This document shows, one piece after another, positions 35,365 through 47,400 of a DNA stretch of 64,000 nucleotides; within the stretch, counting starts at the first letter, position 1; every line of letters starts with the position of its first letter. Source of the DNA: Calonectria ilicicola (taxonomy: Eukaryota > Ascomycota > Sordariomycetes > Hypocreales > Nectriaceae). The position numbers and the translations under genes are program-made. Location: positions 3,472,001-3,536,000 of the forward strand of contig CP085835.1 in NCBI GenBank assembly GCA_020809705.1, given 5' to 3'. The notes under the pieces were generated by a model. It was not told the DNA's origin and did not search any database. It was given only the letters and a program-made list of their open reading frames with translations.

Positions 35365-36120
35365 CCACAGGTAGAGTGAAGCATTGCATTTGGAATCCGT
35401 TAGATAGCATTGCACGGCATCGCGTATTTTATAAATAAATCAATTTTTGAATATTGGATCGAAGATTGAGTTTGCACAGTCAGCTACCTTTCAAATTGCA
35501 GGCTACGGGCAACACAAGGAGCAGTGTGGATCGTGTCCAGACTTTTGTGCATGAGGCTAGGTGGATAATGCATTTTATGAAGGGCTAAATTTAGTCTTCT
35601 TGCACACACACACAGATATTTTTCCAGGTGTACACATGAAAACCAAGATCGAAGCTTAATACTTCTACAAAGAGCAGAAAAATAAATAAAAAATAAAAAC
35701 AATACATCTAAATATTTACAAGTTTATTTATAATAAAAAGGCGGAGTCCTATTAAACCGCCGGATGATTGTGGGAAAGGGTGTTGTTGTGGTTCGCCGGC
35801 GAGGCTGCAAGGCAACCTGGTTCACTTATGGTAAACTTCGCTTGACGAGTCGAGCAAGAGTCAACGCTGATGTGTTCATTAGTAGTGAGTCTAAGTCGCG
35901 GGGAAAAATAGAGCTACAAATAGCGGTTTAGCTTGGCAAGATATTGGACTGATTAGACGCGATCGATACTACTACATAGAATTTTGGCCTTGAGTTGGAG
36001 CGGCTTGTCGTAGACTCTTCAAAACATACCGTGAAAGAACGCCATAAGTCGGCTGAAACTTTGTCGAATGCAGACCTGGAGATGGACTAGGCCACTGTAT
36101 CACCCCCACAGAGCTCTATT
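35365..36120. other. Intergenic region downstream of the NmrA-like gene
   Basis: No gene is visible. AT-rich stretches lie at 35430-35450 and 35680-35740. Between 35780 and 36120 there may be further, unrecognisable sequence belonging to the NACHT relic that follows. Confidence 0.45.
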
Positions 36121-36411
36121 GGACCAGTAAACAAACGGAAATTGCTACAGAAGCTCAAGAATGGCTTGAGCTTTATGCAAATGGACGATCGACTCGAATC
36201 TATCCCAGACGCTTACTACAGCACATTTGAATAGCTTTTCAACCAAAATATCTCACCTAACTATACCCCTCAGCAATGGCAACACTTGAGCAAATTTTTC
36301 GCGTCTTGGCTGTCGGGAAATTCTAACGATATATTCTGGATTACAGGCAAGCCGGGATCAGGGAAAAGCACCTTAATGAAGGATATCCTGCAGCACAAAG
36401 ACCTGTTGGAC
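36121..36411 (+). pseudogene. Relic of an NLR-type NACHT protein
   Basis: Reading from 36121 gives a typical linker plus the start of a NACHT ATPase: a Phe-Met-Gln-Met-Asp-Asp-Arg segment, then TFE, a TAG at 36232-36234, then LFNQNISP, and after a short stretch IFWITGKPGSGKSTLMKDIL (Walker A). Related NLR linkers read Thr-Phe-Glu-Trp-Leu/Ile-Phe, so the TAG most likely replaced a TGG tryptophan codon. Homology stops abruptly about 15 residues after the P-loop, near 36411, where a minus-strand open frame begins. There is no N-terminal effector, no Walker B and no repeat domain, so it is a fragment. Confidence 0.75.
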
Positions 36412-36695
36412 CATGGATCAACCGGAGGATGTGCAGATTCGGGTGCATCCAATATTAAGTCTGATCCAACCGCATCCTCGCTTTGACCAGGTGAAACCGT
36501 AAGTGGCGATGTCTTTGGCAGTAGAGGCAAGACATTGTAATTCCAATTAAAAGAGCGCCGACTGTCCTCGGGCTCGTCGGAAATGTCCTTGGCAATGCTC
36601 TCCATACGAGCAATGCCACGGCGTCTCTTCGCTCTGTGTTTTACCTGCGCTTCAATGCGCAGCGTCATTTGGCGCTGCAGGTTGCCATTATCCAT
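36412..36695 (-). other. Minus-strand open frame fragment abutting the NACHT relic
   Basis: Read from 36695 this is a Met-initiated frame rich in Arg/Lys (RIEAQVKHRAKRRRGIARME) then acidic and Pro/Ser-rich. Its codon pattern looks more protein-like than the surroundings, but I recognise no family. Past about 36412 the frame continues only through antisense NACHT sequence, so the real fragment probably ends there. It may be an exon of another gene brought in by the rearrangement that cut the NACHT gene. Confidence 0.3.
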
Positions 36696-37352
36696 CTAAC
36701 CAGGCTTATCGGCATACATTTACTCTGCCAGACTACCCTGCTCGCGGCGCCTTGTTGCAGTTTTATAATTGCGGTATTTTATGGACAAATGAAAATACAA
36801 TAACCCCAAAGATTCATATTTAGTCTCGCGTCTAACTGGCTAGTTATGCGAAGCCAGTTGCATGCTACCTCTTTCAGCTGTATCTTGGCGGGCACTTGAC
36901 CTTTTTTCTAGCGGCATAAGCCCCCGCCCCTAGGAGACATCGCCTACGTGGACTAATGAACATCAATTATACCCATAAATCTAGGTTCATGTGGTCCTGC
37001 ATGGTTGGTCGTAAGAACAAGCCACAATGCTAAATGCAGATATCTAATCTATTGAGATGATCAGTGGAAGTCTAGACCATTTCCTGCTCTTGTTAGCCAA
37101 CGAGACCGTTTGTTAGTTGAAAAAGATGTGAGCACAGTACCCACAGCGGCTGCTAGTAAGCCTAACGCTTACAGAGCAAGGCCAAGGCGGAATCATCGCG
37201 ACAAGCAAGCTGAGCCGACTCTGGAAATATAAACAAAAGCATGACCAATGCTTTTCGCCCACCCTTAGTTTTCATTTTATCTCCATTTATTCATGTAGAG
37301 ATAACCCCGTTGAAGGTATATTATATACAAAATTTGTCATAATTATTCAACT
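36696..37352. other. Intergenic region upstream of the oxoamine synthase-like gene
   Basis: No gene visible. The last ~100 bases (ATTTATCTCC...TATATTATATACAAAA) are AT-rich and probably contain the core promoter of the gene at 37353. Confidence 0.45.
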
Positions 37353-38734
37353 ATGGCATCTGGAGCTCTTCTAAAATCTTTATCCAAAGCGTTAGAGCGG
37401 CGCCAGACAGCAGGTCGCTTCATCTCGCTGCCTGAGCACATCTCATCGTCAAAGGCTCTTGATTTCGGTTCAAACGATTTTCTCTCTCTCTCATCTGGGC
37501 TTCTACGAGAAGAACTGCTTCGAGAAATTCAAAACCATCCCAATTTTACCGTCGGAACTAGAACGAGCAGAATTGTGGATGTGGCTGGCCAGTACTTGCT
37601 AGACCTGGAAGCCCATCTCGCCAAGTTCCATAATGCTCCAGATGCACTATTCTTTAACTCTGGTTTTGATGCTAATGTTGCGATATGGACAACTCTTCCA
37701 CAGCCAGGAGATGTAATTGTCTATGATCAACTGGTGCATGCTAGCACCCATGATGGTATGAAGCGATCTCGGGCCATAAACCGCTATGCATTTCTCCACA
37801 ACGATTTATCATCTTTTGAGAGCGTCCTCAGATCCGTCCTAGACAACCACCCTGAAATTGTCCAAGGTGCACGAAGCATCTTCATAGCAGTGGAGACTGT
37901 TTATAGCCTTGATGGCGACATCTGTCCTCTCAAAGAACTTGTTGAATGTGCCAATAACTTATTACCGCGAGCTGATATCTATTTCGTCACCGACGAGGCG
38001 CAGACAAACGGTGTGTTTGGTGATAATGGTTCAGGGCTTGTGTGCCAGTATGGCTTGGAAAGTCAAGTCCGGATCCGATTAAATACCTTTGGCAAGGCAC
38101 TCGGCTCTACTGGTGGTGAGACATGACCAAACTTGCAGCATAAGAAATGAAGTCGGCTAAATTGCGTTGACAGCTGTTGTGCTTTGTGATAATATCATCA
38201 AGCAAACATTCGTAAACTACTCTCGAAACTTCATATTTACAACCGGACCGACCTTCATGGTTCTGGCCGCTATCCGAGCTGGATATCGCCTGATGGAAAC
38301 CACCGAGGTGAAAATGGTAGACCACTCATATCACACGTCGTTACTCTTTACATGTAGCTGACAAACTGAAGCGCCGAAACCATCTTCAGCAACTTATCTT
38401 ACACTTCTACAATGCTCTCACCACTCACCCGAGATGGGACGAAGTCGAGAGTGCCGGTAAATTGCGGATCGTTAATTCATCTTGGAAATCGCAACCCTTA
38501 AGATCTATGATCATAGCGATTGGTACAAAACAAGGAGAATGCCGCAGCTTAAAATCCGACTTGCTGGCAAATGGCTTTATTGTATTCTCTGCCCAGTATC
38601 CCATAGTGCCTCTGGATTCAGAGAGGATCCGTATTGTAATTCATTCGGATAAAACATTCGCTCAAGTCGATGGGTTGGTCAACGCAATCATGCAATGGAC
38701 ATCACAAAAAGGCTGCAAAGAATCTCATCTTTAA
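37353..38734 (+). CDS. Alpha-oxoamine synthase-like PLP enzyme (8-amino-7-oxononanoate synthase type), 419 aa
   Basis: Exons 37353-38115, 38174-38307 and 38372-38734 give 1260 nt with exact phases; the last intron could instead start at 38317. The fold-type I aminotransferase family condenses an amino acid with an acyl-CoA or carrier-bound acyl group. Seen in order: the substrate loop GSNDFLSL, GTRTSRIVD, LFFNSGFDANVAI, DQLVHASTHDGM with the His that stacks on PLP in this family, the Asp motif VTDEAQTNGVFG, and the Schiff-base lysine in NTFGKALGSTG. The usual DEAH is DEAQ here, losing a His that normally contacts the cofactor O3'. No targeting peptide is obvious. It stands alone, with no biotin or polyketide genes beside it, so the substrate is open. 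Confidence 0.87.
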
Positions 38735-39798
38735 TCTAAGTATCTATGCCTACAATTAAGGGGAGTAAGCTGTATGCTGTATTTGGGATTTTTAGAAAAG
38801 CCATTGTGGGCTATGGTAGAGATACCCTAGGTATAAATATATTGGACTCTACCTGCACGAATACCTTGTTGGTGAAAAGGGCACCTCCATACCATATCCA
38901 ATTTTTGGATGATGTTGGGGACGGTTTGAATTGAATGGCTTAAGGTAGGGCAGGATCCCTTCAATATTGGACCTCTGATAGACTTTCTCTATCAAGGTAT
39001 TGGTGAAAATATTTCCCCGTGCGCAAATGAGAATGAGAAAAGTGGGCAATGGTGACGGCCAACAAGAATAAATAAATACATGTGAACATTGCTAAACTGC
39101 TATATTTGGTGTTCGAACCAGCTACATTCGATTAGCTACAAATGCCGAAATGGAAACATCTCTCAGCGAAAAACGCGTCCTCGTCCGCGGCGCCATGGGT
39201 CTGACCGCCATTTGTCTCCTACGCAAGCTCCTCAAGCGCCAATATCCTATCATAGTATATGCTCAAAATACATCCAAAATTCCCTAACATATTTCATAAA
39301 ATCCCTTCCTTAAGGTGCGCCCGAAAACCACCATGTTCTACCGTTATTGTTCTACGTCCAAATAGGTAGTCAAATCACGTGACAGATTCGTTGACTATAA
39401 GAACGGATCTGCCCTTTTAGATAGAGAATGAAGTTCATTACAATTCATATCACAAGACCTACCTTTGAGTAACTGAGTCTCATTCCATCTAGTATGCGGA
39501 TTAATTGTTACTACAACAAAGTGAAAATAGGTAGGTAGTGAGTTAGTGTTATCATCTAACCCAACACTTGTGTATCAAAAGATTAGCACAACAATTTCCC
39601 GACACTATCATAGAAAGACGTATTGAAAGCTCTTTCCTAATTTCGGGATTCTGAAAATAGGCATATGGAGATATTAATGTAGTTTGTTTTACTACCCTGA
39701 GAAATAAATCAGGTATATATTAATTATATTTCCGATATTTTTGGCAGGATAGAAGTTGTCCCGCAAAGGAAGCTTGCGCACGCTCCTCTTATATGGTA
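38735..39798. other. Intergenic region containing a small reductase remnant
   Basis: AT-rich, without an intact gene. The remnant at 39150-39287 is listed separately. A CACGTG word lies at 39376-39381, in the direction of no obvious start codon. Confidence 0.5.
39150..39287 (+). pseudogene. Remnant of the N-terminus of a Rossmann-fold (NmrA/NAD-epimerase-like) gene
   Basis: A 45-codon frame starting with ATG reads KRVLVRGAMGLTAICLLRKL, then a short strand ending IIVYAQN, and stops at TAA. This has the beta-alpha-beta start of an NAD(P)-binding protein, but the expected GATGLTG-type glycine motif is degraded (Thr to Arg, Gly to Ala). Nothing downstream continues the fold, so this is a truncated and mutated leftover. 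It is not a copy of the NmrA-like gene at 34338, whose N-terminus differs. Confidence 0.55.
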
Positions 39799-41083
39799 TC
39801 ATGCATCTTGGTGTGATCTGACTTCCCAATGCTTCTCAACTTTGATGAATGCAGACTTTTTGGTTCCTCTCTCCTCCTCGCAACTGTTATCTGCAGAAAT
39901 TTGAATGTCCTGAATCCCCTGAATCGGCCGTAGTTGAACCTCAGATGCATTGTCATTGAGCTCCTCAAATGGACGGCTGCCGTTGCTCGGCATGCCCTTG
40001 CGGGACCTGCTTTCGGCATCTGAGTTGTATGTGTTCTTTCGATTACGGAATGTGCCGCCAAAATAGGGTCGGAGGAACGGGACGCAAGATAGTGCAAGCG
40101 CAACTGAGGGCTCGATTCCGGAAAACATGGTTGCTATAAGGCCGCTGGATGTCATGTCGGCGAACTCGACATCGGGTAGAGTAGCTTGTCGGTATATCGT
40201 AATGCCACATGTTCTTTGCAATTAGAATATCAGCTTGTGCTCCGATGTTGTTGGATAATGGACAGTTGTGGCTCAAACCTACCCAAATCCGACGCTAAAC
40301 ATGCCAAAAATCACCATCTTCTTGCGGAATGGCATTTGCAACTTGTACAAGACGGGGAATGGAAGAGCAAGTAGCGTAACTTCGGTGAGAATGTTGATGA
40401 CTCCCAGAGCCGTATAGTATGTAGGCTGGCTCCCACATTTCCCACCTGGGATGGTTTGGTCCCAATTCATAGCGAAAGGCCGGCAAATCAGAAGTCCACC
40501 GATAATACCACCGAGGTTCCATAAAATAACAAAAACTCCAAGAATGCGACAGACCAGTATCATTCGTTGTACCGGAAATAGCGACACATACATGAGGAGG
40601 ATGGAAAGCTTGGTAAAACATGTGGTGGCGTTCCAGAGCAAGGCAAACACCATGATGCACTGTCAAACAGTCAAAAATGGTTTTGCAAGATGCAGCTTTT
40701 GTGTGGGAGTAAACTCACCTTGTAGAAAATAGTTAGAGAATCTGGTCCAAACCTCTTGGCCACGTCCGTCACATGGGAACCAAATCCACCATTCAGTACC
40801 ATGATGAACATGTCCGAATGCAGCGCTGTGTTAAAGACGTAAGGGTGGGTCTTGTATCAGCATTCCGTGCTTGAAACCCGATTTCAAGTGATTGTTGACA
40901 TACTATCGCTGCAATGATACAGGCGTCGCTGCCATCGAAGGGCTTGGAGATCTTGTATTTGGCGAACAGGCGTAGACAGACAAAAAGAAGCGGAATAAAA
41001 ATACAGCACGCGGATACAACTAAAGCAGACACCTGCTTCGAGTTCTCGATTGGAATTGGAGACTCATACTCCGTCGTCGCCAT
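39799..41083 (-). CDS. Rhodopsin-domain integral membrane protein (Pth11-like family), 367 aa
   Basis: Exons (minus): 41083-40904, 40850-40719, 40659-40283 and 40213-39799, total 1104 nt with exact phases. Seven hydrophobic segments are visible, including VSALVVSACCIFIPLLFVCL, the CIMVFALLWNATTCFTKLSI helix with its Thr-Lys-Leu-Ser-Ile/Leu family motif, ILVCRILGVFVILWNLGGII, a CRPFAMNWD loop with the conserved Cys-Arg-Pro and Trp, and ALGVINILTEVTLLALPFPV. The C-terminal ~100 residues are a polar cytoplasmic tail. There is no CFEM domain at the N-terminus. Such proteins are putative surface sensors resembling G-protein-coupled receptors; ligand unknown. Confidence 0.9.
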
Positions 41084-43068
41084 CTTGACGGCTAGGCTGA
41101 GGGTGCCGCAAAGATTTGGTTTCGAGACACAGAACAAACCACTGAAATGTGCGAAGAAGCCAATTAACATATGGGATATATGCGTTAGGAACCTGCTGCA
41201 CCCGACACCCTGGGCTCATGCGGCCAAGATCCCGATGAGACGTCTCAAGGATTGGGCCACTGGTCCATAATTCCGCGGTGATTTGGAGTACATCGAATCA
41301 CACCACAGCTGCGAGGATGCCCTTGCCCTGAGAAGATTTTCATGGATCAATAAGGCTTAATCGATGTAAGATCAGCGGGTCAAAGTCGAGAAAGGCGACC
41401 AACAAGGCCTTGGTGCGACCAGGGGAATGATCCTCCGGATTGCGAGTTGACACGAGACGTGCGCATGATATTTTCAAAGAGCAGCATTTGAGTAAATCAC
41501 TTCCAAACTCAATGGCTGCTGCGGGCCCAATTGATAAATTTCGGGGCCATTTGTGGCACCTGCAAGGGGCTCTTGGCTTATTCTCCGGTGAGCGCACCAA
41601 AAAACCCGATAATCCGGGTTCATGGTTCAGGTACACGCGTTGGCCCACAAGGCTAGAAACAAAAGTGACCCTGACGGTTGCGAGTTTTAACTGACGCATG
41701 AAAGAGAAAGTACAAATCAGCCGTGTTTGCGCTGATCATGACGTTTCGTATTTGGCACTGATTGTAGTGCTGGCAATCCCAATATGATGTGGAATTGCAC
41801 TACAAAAAAAGAAAACGAATATATTCTTTAAATATTCCGAATTCATGGCCAACTGGGTCCCAAGACCTGGAGAGGTGCATTCCGTTCCGCTACTGTAACG
41901 GCCGGAAGTGATAAAATGGGGATCAAACAACCTGACAATGCTAACCAACAAGAAGTGGAGATTTAGTTAGTGCTCCGCATGAACCTAACTGCAACTAACA
42001 GTTTGGGAGAAGTGATGATAAAACTGGGCCTCGTGTTCATGGAATGTCCCGAAGTCGGGAGACGTTTCCCTTCACAAAGAAGACTCACTGCTTGGCATGG
42101 GTCGAGCTGGTAGCCAGTTTGGCATTGTTGCTCCGTTCCGAGCGGGACGGGCTGACGCAGGGGGGCGAATGGAGGCCCACACAATCTGGGGTGTCCTGGC
42201 TAAATGGCCCGGGCTGTTTACCTTTGGTGGACTAGTTGGCTGTCATAACCTGTTCGTGGCCAACTACGGCGCCTGTCAGGCTGCAGGTCCAGCTCGGAAT
42301 GGCTAAGCCTGCCGTATCGATGGCGATGCAAATAACGTTGGGTCTGGAGCATGAAATTTGCCCCGACCTCCAGGCCAGGATATGCGACTTGTGAAGTCCT
42401 ATGTATTATTTAGACTGCTGGTAGTGCTTATCGTAAGCTCTACTAGTTCAACTGCTCGGGAAAATGGCCGTTAATGGCGATGCGTTTAACGCGTATTGTC
42501 CCCCATTGCCTAGGTACCTGTCTGTCAGTAGAGTGTGGCCAATGGCTGCCCGCACACATACATTTTGCTAGGTGCACACGCCAAACCATTTAGCTGGGGC
42601 TTTTCTAGGAAATCCTAAGACTGTCTAAAGAAAATATTAAAGTCTTGATTTATTTTATTATAAATAAGTTTAGAAATATATATAAAATTATTTATTTCAT
42701 TCTTATTTCTCTATCTTGACGTTAGATTCGAATATTTTACGTGTGCACGCGGCAAGACTCTTTTCGTATTCATCTTATCCGAAGTATCCGTATCTTGATC
42801 AAAAATGAAGAAATCAAACCTTGCTAACAAGTCATTGAGGCGAAAGATTGAATCCGTTCAAGGGACAGATGAGAGGGCTACTACATAATGAATACAGAGA
42901 TGAACGAAAGGAGGAAAGTACACTTGGGGTTAAGTTAAATTAAACTGCATAATGTTTCTAATTGCGACATGTCTTTTGTGAAAACAAAGAAGACATTGTT
43001 TTGCAAAACCTAGCCTTACTTCTCAAATGGCATACCACGTTGGTTGACTGGAGCAGTGTTGGTTGCCC
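41084..43068. other. Gene-free region of about 2 kb
   Basis: Only overlapping random-looking frames below 120 codons. The 42610-42720 segment is very AT-rich (TTTATTTTATTATAAATAAG). The left part contains the promoter of the rhodopsin-domain gene; the right part is the 3' flank of the AAA gene. Confidence 0.5.
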
Positions 43069-46000
43069 CTAGTGGCCTTGCATTGACGACCCTTGCATTG
43101 GAATACTTGGAGGTTGACCACCCTGATTTCCCTGGCTGTAGCCGAATTTTTGAACTTGGACATTTTGGGCCATAGGCGAACCATTAAAATTCATTCCTGG
43201 TTGAATGCCTCTGGCATTTTGGGCCTGCTGAAAGGAATTTTGTGGTTGCATCTGTGTTTGGTGGTTCTGCATTAGGCGTGGGTCTGTCTGCGATTGCTGA
43301 TTCCCCTGCCCAAAGCGAATTGGACTCTCAAGCCCCATATAATTCGACGAATTTTCCATGAATGTTCTGGGAATTTGTTGTTGCGAAAGTTGCTGTTGGT
43401 ATTGGCCCTGCATCTGGGGCATGTTTGGGCTTGCATAAACTTGAGAAACAAGAGGTTGGAATGGGTCACTCTGTGCCTGGTATTGTGGGTTGGTGGGAGG
43501 TGAGTTTGTGACCCAATCTCCGCCAGCTGAGCGAAAGGCATCTGATCTTTGGGAAAACAGACTCGGCTTAGTTTCGTACGGCGTGTCTGTCCTGGCTCGA
43601 TACTTCAGGTCGATGGCTCTGCGGTCACCTTGTGTGCCCCGAATATCGCCGAGATATTTTCCGAAATCAAGGTACGCCGTTTGAACAATCTTAAAATGCT
43701 TCAACTGTAAGTTGACCACGACTTGCACGTCCACCTCTGCATCGATTTCTCCCCCTTGGGCATCAAACTCAGCCAGTGCGAGAGCTGTCTGGCATGCGTT
43801 ACGGATCTGACGACCATTCCACCGATTATACTTTTGCTCGGAAAAATGTTGCCGAGCAAAGAACTCAATGGAAGATTCGTCAAAGATAATTTGGCGATCT
43901 TGTTGGTCGAAGCGCTGCTTGATGAGCTCCAAGTTGAGTTTGAAGACCTTGATTGTTTCTCTTCATCAAGCGCGGGGTAATAGAGGCTCATATGAATTCG
44001 AGAGGCAAAAGCTTCATCAAAATCTCCAATCCGGTTGGTAGTGAGAAAGAGGATTCCGGAGTAATACTCCAAAATGCGAAGAAAGACTGGGTTTTTTCTT
44101 AGTTCGGAGTGTGCATTAGATGGATATTCGCTTACCAGCCACCAAACCATTCCGGTTGAAGTCGTTTCGCTCACGAGCCGATAAAAAAACATCGGCTTCG
44201 TCTAATAGTAGAATACAACCCCATCGGCTCGCCAATGAGAAGTTCTTTTCCAACTCTGCCTCTACCTCTCGCGCTGTGGTTCCAAGGTCGCCTGTGGGTT
44301 GTTAGCATGAGAATAACGCTTGATTTCGCTAAACATGTTAGGCCTGCTTACCGCATGTAATCTGGAACAGAGGCTTCCTAAAAAGTTCCGCAATTCCCTC
44401 TATTTTCTTGTCAATATATTTTGTTTCATGCTCTAAATTTCTGATTCACGAACTAGCAGTTGTAGTTTTTCCAACGCCTGGGGCTCCATGGAGGAGTATA
44501 ATCAATCCCTTGCCTAGTAAATTTAGCATGGCTGAGCATAACACACCGAATTCATTCGTTACCTTTCCCCTTGATTGAATCTGTTTGCCCGTCGCTTGTC
44601 AATTTCGTCTGTTTATGCCGAAAGTGTTGTGTAATTAACGATTTGACCACCTCACGATGGCCAGGCGGCAGTTGGAGTCTTTCGAAAGCGTCCACGGTTA
44701 ACTCTCTTGCGCCGGCATTTTCGTACCGGAGAAAGGTGAGGTCCAATTGGGCTAGGTCATAATTAATTTATAGATCGTGCTATTTTTGAAACTTACTCAC
44801 CCCATTTTCTGCTACGTAGTACAAACCCAAACACTCTGTATGTCATGATAACACATTCTTCTTCAGTTGGCTCGTTTCCAGGACGCTGCATATCAGCTAT
44901 TGTTCGGGGAGATAGGATGAGAGATGGTTCTCTTAAAGAAGAACTCGGGATCAACGTCTTGACAAAATTCTCCGTCATTTTGTCGTCGATATTATCTCCA
45001 TCGTGAACAGCCTGTCCGAAGCAGCAAGGCGACATACATTCAGACTTCGTTGCATCATTTTTTGCGGTATTGAGGCCGCCTATCGTGGGCTCCCAGGCCT
45101 TCCTTCTTTTAGCGTCTGCAAAGGCTTCCCCAAAGTCGACGACCACTTGGCTATCGATCTCATCGCGTGTGTCGAGTGTTAGCCCGATATAGTACATAGG
45201 CTTAAAACTTGTCACATCCATGAGCATTTTTCCACGCTTGATCAGATTTTGTCGAATTTCTGGGTCTTTAGAAAACCGGAGCGGGTAGACAGGAAGCTAT
45301 TTGACGTCTTTGGTGCCTCCAAATGGTCTGATGCTAAACGATTTAGAAACCGGGCCCAAGTGGTTACCATCAAAATCGATGTATACACAATGAATCTTGA
45401 ACGCAGTTTCATCATCAGAATACTCGTCGTCCGTGCTGCTTTCATCTTCTGAGTCCTTCGATGATGGCGCTCTATCCCATCGTAAGAATGGGCCTTCAAC
45501 CTTGTGGCGTGGAATCTGAACACGAATAACCAAATATGCTTGTTTTCCTGATTGATCCAAGACTTCAGTTCCGGGTTTAAATAGATGCCAGAAGTCGCTA
45601 AAGAGAATATCTCGTAACCCATTGTTGTTAATATTCTCAACTTTTGGTTTGATCTCATTGTCAAAAAACTTCATTAGACAGCGCATGTGTAAGAGTGCCA
45701 TTAAGTCTGTCTTGTTTGGTTCATCATCATTGCTTTCCGTCACATTTGGTGCCTCTGAACTACTTTGAACCTGGAAATTTGTATCGGAAATCGGTTTTAT
45801 GTCCTTGTCATTTTGACTGTGATGTTCAGACAGAGATGTTGTCAATTTTTGAGAAAAGTCAGGGCCAGCATCTTTCGATGCAACTCCAGATATATCTTCC
45901 TTCCCAATTTCGTTGTTTTTACAACTCTCCTCCAGCTCTTTTAAGCGATCACGCAGTGACATTTCGTAGTATATCAATTCTCTGAATGGTCGCAAGAAGA

Positions 46001-46874
46001 CTATTGAGCCATCTGCTGCCGTACTTGTGACAGGTTCCTTGGAGAGGATAGAGTATATCTTGACGATTGAAGTTGAATGAATCTTGATACGCTCCGGTAG
46101 AGGGTGCCGCAAAGCCGAAATCGTATCATCCATGGCCAATGTAGCTCGATCTACGCAACAATATATAGAGGCGTCTATCGGTAAACCAACTACTAATGGA
46201 AGCTCAAGAATAGTCTGTGGCTCCGGCTCAGAGGGCGCAACCTCTATTGGCCTTAAAAGCCAACCGGGTTCTTTTTTGTAAGCTACGAAGTATTTCCATT
46301 CTGGTTGGACGACTTTGGCTTCCTCACCACGCAAGAAAGCGCCCGTGACTATTTCAGTGGCTAGTTCAGGTTTGTAATTTTCGAGCTTCTTCTTGGCATC
46401 AGCCTTTATCGCCGCTTTCCTTCTTCTTGCGGCAGCCCTGTTCGCTCTGAAATACCGATTTGAGCGTTTCATTTCGTCCATAATGAACATCACATTGTTA
46501 AAAATGGTGTGATGATAGCGATGGTCTACGCCCTGAACGGACTGAGACGAGTCGGAATCAGAGCCACTTCCATATTGCGCCTCTTGATCAGCCGCTTGTT
46601 GTAAGCCGAATATGGAATCAATAGTAAGGATCTTATTTTCTATCTCAGAAAACCTGCTACTGAGATTTTCTAAATCTTTTGCTCTTTTCTCGTTGAAATT
46701 CTCAGTTGTTTCGTTGTCTGTGCCGGAGTTGATGGAGCTGGCTTTATCCTTAGAACTATGGGGATTGATGGCATACTGCTCACTCGCGTTTCTAGATGAC
46801 GCGCGACTAACCGCTTGGCTATTCGATAAGGGATCAAAGGCGCAGTTTTGAGAAACCTCTCTCTGAGGCTCCAT
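43069..46874 (-). pseudogene. Large AAA ATPase with an in-frame TAG and a 1-nt deletion
   Basis: Exons (minus): 46874-44801, 44751-44563, 44513-44454, 44399-44352, 44291-44136 and 44086-43069. They sum to 3545 nt, one short of 1182 codons. The N-terminal ~690 residues are the mould-specific region that usually precedes this AAA type. The ATPase has Walker A LLHGAPGVGKTTTA, Walker B CILLLDEADVFL, LRILEYYSGILFLTTNRIGD and an Arg finger-like SRIHMSLYYP. The tail is Gln/Met-rich. TAG at 45297-45299 falls between GGTKDVK and LPVYPLRF in the same frame. Near 43958 the sequence GAGAAACAATCAAGG lacks one base relative to the frame needed for TIKVFKLNLELIKQRF. With that base the total is exactly 1182 codons, so both defects are real breaks in an otherwise intact gene or assembly errors. 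Confidence 0.82.
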
Positions 46875-47400
46875 GATGCTAGAATGAATTGAAATTCTTA
46901 GAATTTCGAGTCAAATGAAAAAGAAAGATCAATCTTTCCACTCATTTCTTTTTCACTCGAAAGTACGTCCGTGGTATTCTTAAAGCTGAAGATTAGCATG
47001 CTTACCCAGTCTGACATTTAGTTTCAGCTTTCCTGGTACAAAAATGCCTCATACAATTTTTAATTCGAACCAGCGAATCAAATTTCTGGGGTTGTTTTTA
47101 CCGGCTTTTTGGGCTCACTAGGAGTGTCACATTGCACATCCGGCCCCCCAAAATGTCAGCCCATCTGACATGCTGTGTTTCTGACACAGCCGTCATTCTT
47201 TTGGCAAGACATCAAGTCACGCAATACTCGAGCACAATTCAAGGCACTGCCAAAATTGTGGTTTACAAGTTATAACCGTCCAAATTATACTCTAACTCTC
47301 GTTCAAAAGCTTCCCCCGAAAATATCACCGCAGGGTCAGTTTGGACTGAACTCCCTGCACAATACCAGGGCTACTCAGAATATCTATTTTTATAGCGACA
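46875..47400. promoter_or_regulatory. Bidirectional promoter region between the AAA and STAND-like genes
   Basis: This 526-bp gap separates the start codons of two divergent NTPase genes. It includes GAAAAAGAAAGATC/TTTCTTTTTCACTC stretches and two TCTGACA words around 47020 and 47165. No clear TATA box. Confidence 0.45.
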
